Of a DNA stretch of 12,765 bases, positions 1 through 5,141 are shown piece after piece. Every line of letters starts with the position of its first letter. Within the stretch, counting starts at the first letter, position 1. This DNA is from DATBHZ01 sp036557185 (GTDB lineage: Bacteria > Actinomycetota > Acidimicrobiia > IMCC26256 > JAENVU01): the NCBI GenBank assembly GCA_036557185.1, contig DATBHZ010000009.1, positions 1 to 12,765 of the forward strand, written 5' to 3'. Under the pieces are notes generated by a model. The model was not told the DNA's origin. It made no database searches and saw only the letters and a program-made list of their open reading frames with translations. The position numbers and the translations under genes were made by a program.

Positions 1-20
1 GGTATACTCGCCAGTATACC
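1..20. promoter_or_regulatory. Palindromic operator, probably for the adjacent TetR regulator
   Basis: A perfect inverted repeat: GGTATACT (1-8), spacer CGCC (9-12), AGTATACC (13-20). Arm length, symmetry and position at the 5' end of a TetR-family gene are typical of TetR operators. The arms contain TATACT on both strands (3-8 plus, 18-13 minus), one base from the -10 consensus, so a bound repressor would cover a promoter in either direction. The palindrome lies inside the open frame of the regulator, so it either overlaps codons near the start of that gene or serves a divergent gene beyond the left edge. That this regulator binds it is inference. Confidence 0.6.
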
Positions 21-621
21 CAACGATCTCGCCACCGCCAGCCCGCCGACGGGCCCGCTCCCCCGGGCCGAGCGGCAAGAGGCCATCCTGCGCGGAGCGG
101 CCCGCGCCTTCGCCCGCAGCGGCTACGCGGCGACCTCGATGGAGGAGATCGCGGCCGCCTCGGGCATCACGAAGCTGATCGTCTACCGCCACTTCGAGTC
201 GAAGGAGGAGCTCTATCGCGCCGTGCTGCAACGCGTGTTCGACCGCCTCGCCGAGGAGTTCCTGACCGCCTACGCAGCGGCGCCGAGGAGCCCGGGGGCC
301 GGTCCGCGATCGATGTTGCGCGTCGCCCGCGAGGACCCGGAGGGCTTCCGCCTGCTCTGGCGCCACGCGGCACGCGAGCCGCAGTTCGCGACGTACGCGC
401 TCGAGCTGCGCGACCACGCCGTCGACGCCTCACGCGCGCTCCTCCTCGGCCGCGTCGATCCGACGCTGCACGAATGGGCGGCGCAGACCGTCGTCGGCGA
501 GATCGTCGAGGGGACGCTCAACTGGCTCGAGCACGGCGATCCCGAGCGGGATGCCGAGTTCGTGCAACTCATGTCGGCGTCGATCCGCGCGGCGATCACC
601 GCGTGGGAAGAAGCCGGATAG
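1..621 (+). CDS. TetR/AcrR-family transcriptional regulator, 5' end outside window
   Basis: A DNA-binding repressor-type protein. The frame is open from base 1 (206 codons to the TAG at 619-621). The TetR N-terminal domain starts near base 64 (RAERQEAIL) and runs through the helix-turn-helix (TSMEEIAAASGITKLIVYRHF, about bases 133-201) to SKEELYRAVL. The remaining 130 or so residues form the helical ligand/dimerisation domain, which diverges too much in this family to name a ligand. There is no in-frame ATG, GTG or TTG between base 1 and the ATG at 139, and starting at 139 would remove helix 1 of the DNA-binding domain. The true start is therefore most likely upstream of the window. The perfect palindrome at 1-20 suggests autoregulation. 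The gene runs convergently into the DUF1385 gene, 33 bases away, so it is not part of the rho cluster. Its target genes are probably to the left of the window. Family assignment is firm; function is unknown. Confidence 0.88.
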   Translation, partial: GILASIPNDLATASPPTGPLPRAERQEAILRGAARAFARSGYAATSMEEIAAASGITKLIVYRHFESKEELYRAVLQRVFDRLAEEFLTAYAAAPRSPGAGPRSMLRVAREDPEGFRLLWRHAAREPQFATYALELRDHAVDASRALLLGRVDPTLHEWAAQTVVGEIVEGTLNWLEHGDPERDAEFVQLMSASIRAAITAWEEAG

Positions 622-629
622 CTGCACGA

Positions 630-652
630 GGGCGCGGAGAGCGCCGGCGCCC
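630..652. terminator. Possible bidirectional hairpin between convergent genes
   Basis: The 33-base gap between the TetR stop and the DUF1385 stop contains GGGCGC (630-635) and its complement GCGCCC (647-652), with an alternative GGCGC/GCGCC pairing at 631-645. No T-tract follows on either strand. The position between two convergent stop codons supports a terminator role, but the stem is short and could be chance in GC-rich DNA. Confidence 0.3.
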
Positions 653-654
653 GC

Positions 655-1551
655 TCAGGCGGCGATTCTCGACTCGACTTCTTCGAGCTGCTCGGCGGTC
701 ATGACGGCCCGCAGGGACGCGATCGCCACCTCGAGCTGGTCGAGCGAGGGCTCCCGCGTCGTCATCCGCTGCAGCGCGAGGCCCGGCCGCATCGCGAGCT
801 GCACGCTCGGGCGGTCCATGTGCTTGGCGGCGAAGCGGATCACCTCGTAGGCGATCCCGGCGATCACGGGGATCAGGACCACACGGGACAGGATCAGGAT
901 CGGGATCGCCGGGCGGCCGATCACCGAGTACACGAGGATGGCCGTGACCAGCACGGTCAGCAGGAAGTTCGTGCCGCAGCGCACGTGCGCCGTGGTGAAC
1001 CGCTGCGCGGACTCCGGCGTGAGCGGAGCGCCGTTCTCGTAGGCGGCGATCGCCTTGTGCTCCGCGCCGTGGTACTCGAACACGCGCCGGATGTCGGGGA
1101 GATGCCCGACGCCCGCGAGGTACGCGAGGAAGATCCCGAGCACCAACGCGCCTTCGAGCACGTGGAAGAGGAACCCGTTGAGGCCGAGCGCAGACGACAG
1201 GCCGCGAGCCCCGAGCGCCGGAACGATGATGAACACGCCGGCGAACACGACGAGCGCGACCGCCATCGTGATGCCCATGGCGCGGGTCGAGAGCTGGTCC
1301 TCCTCGGGGATCTGCCGGTTCGACGACCAGGTCAGGGCCTTCATCCCGAGCACGAGCGATTCGGTGAGGCTCACCACGCCTCGCACCAACGGGACCTTCG
1401 TGGTGCGCTCCGACCAGCGGGGCACCTCGTGGACCGCGACGTCGATGTCGCCCTCGGTGGTGCGTACCGCGACGGCCCACGCCGACGCGCCGCGCATCAT
1501 GACCCCTTCGACAACCGCCTGACCACCCATGTACTTGGGCTCTTCGGCCAT
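655..1551 (-). CDS. DUF1385 (YqhQ-like) integral membrane protein
   Basis: 298 residues, the usual size for the DUF1385 family, whose molecular function is unknown. Family hallmarks are present: the N-terminal MGGQAVVEGVMMRG block (residues 8-21), YHGAEHKAIAAYE (160-172), RCGTNFLL (191-198), and near the C-terminus RPGLALQRMTTREP followed by DQLEVAI (255-277). Hydrophobic segments at about 92-112, 130-149, 195-212 and 217-238 suggest about four membrane passes. The C-terminal tail (about 255-298) is predicted soluble. The ATG at 1551 places the conserved block directly at the N-terminus, and GAGG lies about a dozen bases upstream. It follows rpmE by 33 bases on the same strand, so the two are probably co-transcribed. 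In many actinobacteria a gene of this family sits between rpmE and prfA; here the cluster ends with it and prfA is absent. The DUF1385 assignment is firm, the topology approximate. Confidence 0.9.
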   Translation of the reverse strand: MAEEPKYMGGQAVVEGVMMRGASAWAVAVRTTEGDIDVAVHEVPRWSERTTKVPLVRGVVSLTESLVLGMKALTWSSNRQIPEEDQLSTRAMGITMAVALVVFAGVFIIVPALGARGLSSALGLNGFLFHVLEGALVLGIFLAYLAGVGHLPDIRRVFEYHGAEHKAIAAYENGAPLTPESAQRFTTAHVRCGTNFLLTVLVTAILVYSVIGRPAIPILILSRVVLIPVIAGIAYEVIRFAAKHMDRPSVQLAMRPGLALQRMTTREPSLDQLEVAIASLRAVMTAEQLEEVESRIAA

Positions 1552-1584
1552 GCCGGTGTCCCCCTCGTCGACGGCCCGCGCGGG

Positions 1585-1797
1585 CTACTTCTTCTTGGTT
1601 CCCTTCGCGTATCGACGCTGGAAGCGCTCGACTCGACCACCCGTGTCGACGAGCTTCTGCTTCCCCGTATAGAAGGGGTGGCACTCGGAGCACAGCTCGA
1701 CACGGAGGCTCGGCACGGTCGAGCGGGTCACGAACTCGTTGCCGCACGAGCAGTGCACCTTGCACTCGACGTATTCGGGGTGGGTGTCGGTCTTCAT
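1585..1797 (-). CDS. rpmE: 50S ribosomal protein L31, zinc-binding (C+) type
   Basis: 70 residues, full length. L31 sits at the central protuberance of the large subunit and bridges to the small subunit. Four cysteines at 16, 18, 36 and 39 (HCSCGNEF and ELCSECHPFYTGKQ) match the zinc ligands of the C+ paralogue, the form that zinc-limited bacteria replace with a cysteine-free copy. The C-terminus (YAKGTKKK) is basic, as expected for rRNA contact. The ATG at 1797 gives the canonical N-terminus (MKTDTHPEY). The gene lies 25 bases downstream of the rho stop, consistent with the widespread actinobacterial rho-rpmE arrangement and a shared transcript. A 12-bp palindrome (GCCCGCGCGGGC, 1574-1585) touches its stop codon. 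Confidence 0.97.
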   Translation of the reverse strand: MKTDTHPEYVECKVHCSCGNEFVTRSTVPSLRVELCSECHPFYTGKQKLVDTGGRVERFQRRYAKGTKKK

Positions 1798-1822
1798 GAT
1801 CCGTCCATTCTAGGAAACCCCG

Positions 1823-3601
1823 TCAACCGCCAGGAGTGGGGGCTTTCGCGATCTCGGCGAGGAACTCGTCGTTGCTCTTGGTGGTCTTGAGCTTGTCGAT
1901 GAGCAGCTCCAGACCCGGCGCGCTGCTGCCCTCCTGGGCGAGCGCGTTCAGCACCCGGCGGAGCTTCCACACCTGGTTGAGCTGGTTGCGCTCGAACAGG
2001 AGCTCCTCGTGACGGGTCGAGCTCGCGTTGACGTCGATCGCCGGGTAGAGGCGCCGCTCCGCGAGCCGCCGGTCGAGGCGGAGCTCCATGTTCCCGGTGC
2101 CTTTGAACTCCTCGAAGATGTGCTCGTCCATCCTGGAGTTGGTCTCGACGAGCGCGGTGGCGATGATCGTGAGCGACCCGCCCTCCTCAATGTTGCGCGC
2201 CGCTCCGAAGAAGCGCTTCGGCGGGTACAGCGCAGCTGCGTCGATACCACCGGACATCACACGGCCGGACGCCGGCGCCGCGAGGTTGTACGCGCGTGCG
2301 AGCCGGGTGATGCCGTCGAGGATGATGGTGACGTCCTTGCCCAGCTCGACGAGTCGCTTCGCGCGCTCAATTGTCAGCTCCGCGACGTGGGTGTGCTCGT
2401 CGGACGGCCGGTCGAACGTGCTCGCGACCACCTCGCCGTTCATGACGTGACGCCGCATGTCGGTGACCTCTTCGGGCCGCTCGTCGACGAGCAGCACCAT
2501 GAGGTGCACCTCCGGGTTGTTGCGCTCCACGGCGTGCACGATCTGCTTGAGGATCGTGGTCTTGCCGGCCTTCGGCGGCGAGACGATGAGCCCGCGCTGC
2601 CCCTTGCCGATCGGTGACAGGAGGTCGACGATCCGGCCCGTCAGGAGGAGCGGGTCCTCGTCGAGCTCAAGGCGGAGACGCTCGTCGGGAAAGAGCGGCG
2701 TGAGGTCCTCGAAGCGCGCCCTGCCCTTCGCCTCGTCCGACGTCATCCCGTTGACCTGGTCGACGCGCAGCAGCGCCGGGTACTTCTCGTTGCTCGCGGG
2801 CGGGCGGGTCTCGCCGTGGACGTAGTCGCCCTTGCGCAGGGAGAAGCGACGGACCTGCGACGCCGAGACGTACACGTCGTTGCGGCCGGCCAGGTAGCCG
2901 GTGGTGCGCAGGAACCCGTATCCCTCGTCGCGCAGGTCGAGCACGCCCTCGACCGCGATGGGCTCACCCGAGAACTCGCGCTCGCGTGGCTCGCCGCCTT
3001 CCTGCGGCCCGGAACCGCCACGGTCTCGGCCCCGGCGGCGACGCCGGCGGCCTCCGGTCCGGTTGCCCTCGCCATACGACGCGCGGTCGTCCTCCGGATC
3101 GACCCGAGGACCGGTCTGACGATCGGCGGTGTCGGTCTTGCCGCCCTGCGAGCCGTCTCTCGCCGTCGGAGCGTCCGCACCGTCGGCCCCGGTCGCGGTC
3201 TGCTCGGCGGTCGCTTCGCTCGCGCCGCCACGGGCGTTGCGCCTCGCCGGGCGGGGTGCGATCTCCGGCTCGGCGTCCGCATCCGCCGAGGCGAGCGCGT
3301 CCTCCTCGGCGGCCAGGGCGTCGATGCTGCCCTCGGACTCGAGCTCCGAGGCCTTCTTCGAGCGCACGGCCCGCTTGGGCTTCTCGTCGGTCTCACCGTT
3401 GGATGCGCTCTTGGCCGCCTTGGTCGCGCTCGCCGCGCCGTTGCCACCACTTCCGGTGGCGGCATTCAGGATCGCGTCCACGAGGTCCGCCTTGCGCAGA
3501 CGCGTGACGCCTTTGACGCCCATCGCGCCTGCGATCGCGTGAAGCTCCTCGCGATCCTTGCCGTCCAGCATCGAGCGCTCGAGTTGCTGCTCGGGTGCCA
3601 T
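1823..3601 (-). CDS. rho: Transcription termination factor Rho
   Basis: 592 residues against about 420 in E. coli; the excess is an N-terminal insert. Rho is the hexameric RNA-dependent ATPase that terminates transcription. Order: Rho N-terminal helical domain (about 8-48); a low-complexity insert (about 50-212) with an acidic/Ala-rich half and a basic RGG-like half (GGRRRRRRGRDRGG, 183-196); the cold-shock RNA-binding domain (about 217-285, with DEGYGFLR); and the ATPase core. In the core are Walker A SPPKAGKT (341-348), the catalytic DERPEEVTD (373-381), Walker B ending ILDG (427-430), PASGRVMSGG (443-452) and FKGTGNMELRL (499-509). The E. coli DSITR motif reads DGITR here (429-433), so the residue equivalent to Ser266 is glycine; other bicyclomycin-contact positions (Lys181/184, Asp210, Glu211, Arg212, Arg269, Gly337) are conserved. 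The ATG at 3601 has AAGGAG 6 bases upstream. The gene is followed closely by rpmE and preceded by a long structured leader. Confidence 0.98.
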   Translation of the reverse strand: MAPEQQLERSMLDGKDREELHAIAGAMGVKGVTRLRKADLVDAILNAATGSGGNGAASATKAAKSASNGETDEKPKRAVRSKKASELESEGSIDALAAEEDALASADADAEPEIAPRPARRNARGGASEATAEQTATGADGADAPTARDGSQGGKTDTADRQTGPRVDPEDDRASYGEGNRTGGRRRRRRGRDRGGSGPQEGGEPREREFSGEPIAVEGVLDLRDEGYGFLRTTGYLAGRNDVYVSASQVRRFSLRKGDYVHGETRPPASNEKYPALLRVDQVNGMTSDEAKGRARFEDLTPLFPDERLRLELDEDPLLLTGRIVDLLSPIGKGQRGLIVSPPKAGKTTILKQIVHAVERNNPEVHLMVLLVDERPEEVTDMRRHVMNGEVVASTFDRPSDEHTHVAELTIERAKRLVELGKDVTIILDGITRLARAYNLAAPASGRVMSGGIDAAALYPPKRFFGAARNIEEGGSLTIIATALVETNSRMDEHIFEEFKGTGNMELRLDRRLAERRLYPAIDVNASSTRHEELLFERNQLNQVWKLRRVLNALAQEGSSAPGLELLIDKLKTTKSNDEFLAEIAKAPTPGG

Positions 3602-3607
3602 GGCTTG

Positions 3608-3613
3608 CTCCTT
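3608..3613 (-). promoter_or_regulatory. Ribosome binding site of rho
   Basis: AAGGAG on the minus strand, 6 bases before the ATG at 3601-3599. It is one of the two clear Shine-Dalgarno sequences in the window and confirms this start, and with it the inclusion of the complete Rho N-terminal domain. Confidence 0.75.
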
Positions 3614-3738
3614 GACTGAGAAAAGGGCCCGGATCGAACGTCGTCCGTAGCCAAATCAAGCGACCGGGAGGCGCAACGCAGTACGCCTCGTGCAGAGGGG
3701 GTGCCCGGGTCGAGGCCCCACGCCAAGACGAGGGCGGA

Positions 3739-3762
3739 ACTCCCGGAACGAGTTTCGGGAGT
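3739..3762. repeat. Inverted repeat (7-bp arms) in the rho leader
   Basis: ACTCCCG (3739-3745) and CGGGAGT (3756-3762) are perfect complements around a 10-base loop. On the minus strand it would form a hairpin about 140 nt before the rho start, not followed by a T-tract. It could be an attenuator or pause element or a protein-binding site. Only the repeat itself is seen. Confidence 0.45.
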
Positions 3763-3842
3763 CGGTGCCGGCGCAGACAGCCACCCACCGGAAGAACGGG
3801 CTTCGCACCGTCCTGACGGATCGGGTGGGGTTGCTGCCCGAC

Positions 3843-3848
3843 AGTCTA
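3843..3848 (-). promoter_or_regulatory. Candidate -10 element for rho
   Basis: TAGACT on the minus strand fits the actinobacterial TANNNT -10 pattern and is the only such hexamer I found on that strand between the upstream gene and rho. No convincing -35 is visible, because that region is occupied by the 16-bp palindrome. Weak call from pattern and position only. Confidence 0.25.
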
Positions 3849-3857
3849 TGTCATGTC

Positions 3858-3873
3858 GGCGCCCGCGGGCGCC
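3858..3873. terminator. 16-bp palindrome just after the mutase-like gene, probable terminator hairpin
   Basis: GGCGCCCGCGGGCGCC is a perfect palindrome that can fold as a 6-bp GC stem with a CGCG loop. It lies 15 bases past the TGA of the minus-strand gene that ends at 3889. No T-tract follows. Hairpins without a U-tract are common at actinobacterial 3' ends, so a terminator or 3'-end stabiliser separating this gene from rho is likely, though not proven. Confidence 0.45.
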
Positions 3874-3888
3874 ACCTGGAGCGAGATC

Positions 3889-5055
3889 TCAGCGAGGCGG
3901 TGTGGTGAGCCGCTGCATCAGGCCGTGCGCCGGGACGGGCGCGGCACCCGCCGTCGCCGCCTCGGTGTAGACGCCTCCCGGGCCGTCAACCTCGCTGTCG
4001 AACAGCAGGTAGGGCACCGGATCCGACGTGTGCGTCCCCAGCCGTAGCGGCGTCGCGTGGTCGGGCATGAGCAGGATCCGGTGACGGCCGAAAGCCCGGA
4101 GCGCCTCGGCGAGGGGGCCGATGACGTCGCGATCCCAGGCCTCGAGCGCGGCGACCTTCTCGCCCACGTTCTGTTGGTGACCGGCCTCGTCGGTCGCCTC
4201 GACATGGAGCAGGAAGAAGTCGGAATCGCGCAGCGATTCGAGGCACGCGTCGCGCTGCGCGCCGTAGTCGTTGTCGAACCCCGCGGTCGCGCCGGGGACG
4301 TCGAGCACCTCGATGCCCGCGAGCACGCCGAGGCCGCGCACGAGGTCGACGGCCGAGGTCAGCCGCCCGCGCAGCCCGAAGCGCTCCTCGAACGGAGGGA
4401 GCACCGGTCGCGTGCCCTGGCCCCAGAGCCAGATCTGCGTCGCGATCGAACCGACCTCTGCCGCCGCGGCCCCGACCACGGGTCGTGACGCGTCCATGAG
4501 AGCGCGGAGCTTCGACGCAGCTGGTCCGGTCGGCCAGACGGCAAGCTTGCCGGTGAGGTCGTGCGGTGGCACGCACTGCGCGTCGGCCCAGTCGGCCGGC
4601 ACCACTGCGAGGTGCCGGTACTCGACGCCCGCGTGGAACCGCACGCCCTCGCGCCCGTTGCCGAGCGCCGCGTCGAGCGCCTCGATGATCGGATGGCTCT
4701 GCTCGCTGGGCAGGTGGCCGGCGGCGAAGTCGACCATGGTCCCGCGCTCGTCGATGGTGACGAGGTTGCACCGGTACGCGACCTCGTCCTCGCCGAGCTC
4801 GACGCCCATCGCGGCGGCCTCGATGGGTGCGCGGCCCGTGTGGTAGCGGGCGGGGTCGTAGCCGAGGATCGCCAGGTTCCCGACGTCGCTGCCGGGCGGG
4901 AATCCGTCGGGGATGACGTCGGCGCGACCGACCTCGCTGCGGCGTGCCAGCTCGGCGAGATGCGGCATCCGGGCCGCCTCTAGCGGGGTGCGCGCGTCGA
5001 GCTCCGGGACCGGTTCATCGGCGCATCCGTCGGGCACGAGCACCACATGCTTCAC
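3889..5055 (-). CDS. Cofactor-independent phosphoglycerate mutase-like protein, candidate homoserine kinase
   Basis: 388 residues, one domain of the alkaline-phosphatase/phosphoglycerate-mutase superfamily. Metal and active-site positions are intact: Asp9 (VPDGCAD); Ser56 (PPGSDVGN), the residue phosphorylated in this superfamily; HVEATDEAGH with His284, Asp289 and His293; MPDHATP with Asp332/His333; and His342 (GTHTSDP). PPHDLTGK (163-170) and the block around GYDPARYHTGRAPIEAAAMG (65-84) resemble the branch annotated as 'proposed homoserine kinase' (TIGR02535, from memory) more than archaeal ApgM. A glycolytic mutase cannot be excluded. Context favours homoserine phosphorylation: the gene lies between the hom-thrC operon and rho, where actinobacteria often carry thrB, and no GHMP-type ThrB is in the window. 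The start is GTG at 5055 with no Shine-Dalgarno. A TAGTCT hexamer 7 bases upstream suggests a leaderless transcript of its own. The superfamily is certain; the reaction is inferred. Confidence 0.9.
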   Translation of the reverse strand: MKHVVLVPDGCADEPVPELDARTPLEAARMPHLAELARRSEVGRADVIPDGFPPGSDVGNLAILGYDPARYHTGRAPIEAAAMGVELGEDEVAYRCNLVTIDERGTMVDFAAGHLPSEQSHPIIEALDAALGNGREGVRFHAGVEYRHLAVVPADWADAQCVPPHDLTGKLAVWPTGPAASKLRALMDASRPVVGAAAAEVGSIATQIWLWGQGTRPVLPPFEERFGLRGRLTSAVDLVRGLGVLAGIEVLDVPGATAGFDNDYGAQRDACLESLRDSDFFLLHVEATDEAGHQQNVGEKVAALEAWDRDVIGPLAEALRAFGRHRILLMPDHATPLRLGTHTSDPVPYLLFDSEVDGPGGVYTEAATAGAAPVPAHGLMQRLTTPPR

Positions 5056-5062
5056 GGCGCCG

Positions 5063-5068
5063 AGACTA
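5063..5068 (-). promoter_or_regulatory. Candidate -10 element for a leaderless mutase-like gene
   Basis: TAGTCT on the minus strand matches TANNNT and ends 7 bases before the GTG at 5055, where transcription would begin at or next to the start codon. The lack of a Shine-Dalgarno upstream of that GTG agrees with leaderless translation, which is common in actinobacteria. No clear -35 is visible. Confidence 0.4.
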
Positions 5069-5128
5069 GGCGCAGGGCGCGCGTCGGCCCGGCGCGTATG
5101 GCGACGGCACGCCGGCCGCCCGGGTCGC

Positions 5129-5134
5129 TACGTT
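5129..5134 (+). promoter_or_regulatory. Candidate -10 element for the sugar-dehydrogenase lipoprotein
   Basis: TACGTT matches TANNNT and ends 7 bases before the GTG at 5142. This favours a leaderless message starting at that GTG rather than at the TTG at 5133, which overlaps the hexamer. Together with the TAGTCT on the other strand (5063-5068) it makes a short divergent promoter region of 86 bases. Pattern-based only. Confidence 0.35.
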
Positions 5135-5141
5135 GCTGCTC

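Larger units (their letters stand above)
3602..3888 (-). other. Gene-free interval: structured leader upstream of rho
   Basis: 287 bases between the stop of the mutase-like gene and the rho start with no convincing ORF. Read toward rho it contains, in order: a 16-bp palindrome (3858-3873); a TAGACT -10-like hexamer (3848-3843); CCGT/ACGG (3808-3819); GAAG/CTTC (3791-3804); a 7-bp-arm hairpin (3739-3762); and the rho Shine-Dalgarno (3608-3613). CCACCC (3781-3786) could also pair with GGGTGG (3823-3828), enclosing the middle hairpins. If TAGACT is the promoter, the leader would be about 235 nt. E. coli rho also has a long leader, through which Rho limits its own synthesis, so a similar autoregulatory role is a reasonable inference here, not a demonstrated one. 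No tRNA or known riboswitch core was recognised. Confidence 0.45.

Noticed and set aside
622..654. prfA/hemK continuation of the rho-rpmE-DUF1385 cluster
   Set aside because: In many actinobacteria prfA follows, but here the space is only 33 bases before a convergent TetR gene and no release-factor sequence is present.
1574..1585. 12-bp palindrome GCCCGCGCGGGC at the rpmE stop
   Set aside because: It is short and purely GC in a GC-rich genome, with no loop or T-tract. A terminator call is not justified, though it may be a minor hairpin.
3631..3639. GTTCGATCC on the minus strand, resembling a tRNA T-loop
   Set aside because: The flanking bases do not form a T-stem, and no D-arm, anticodon arm or acceptor pairing is present.
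3690..3970. Small plus-strand ORFs (72 and 89 codons) in the rho leader region
   Set aside because: There is no Shine-Dalgarno, family resemblance or plausible composition, and one runs into the antisense of the mutase-like gene. The interval is better explained as a structured leader.
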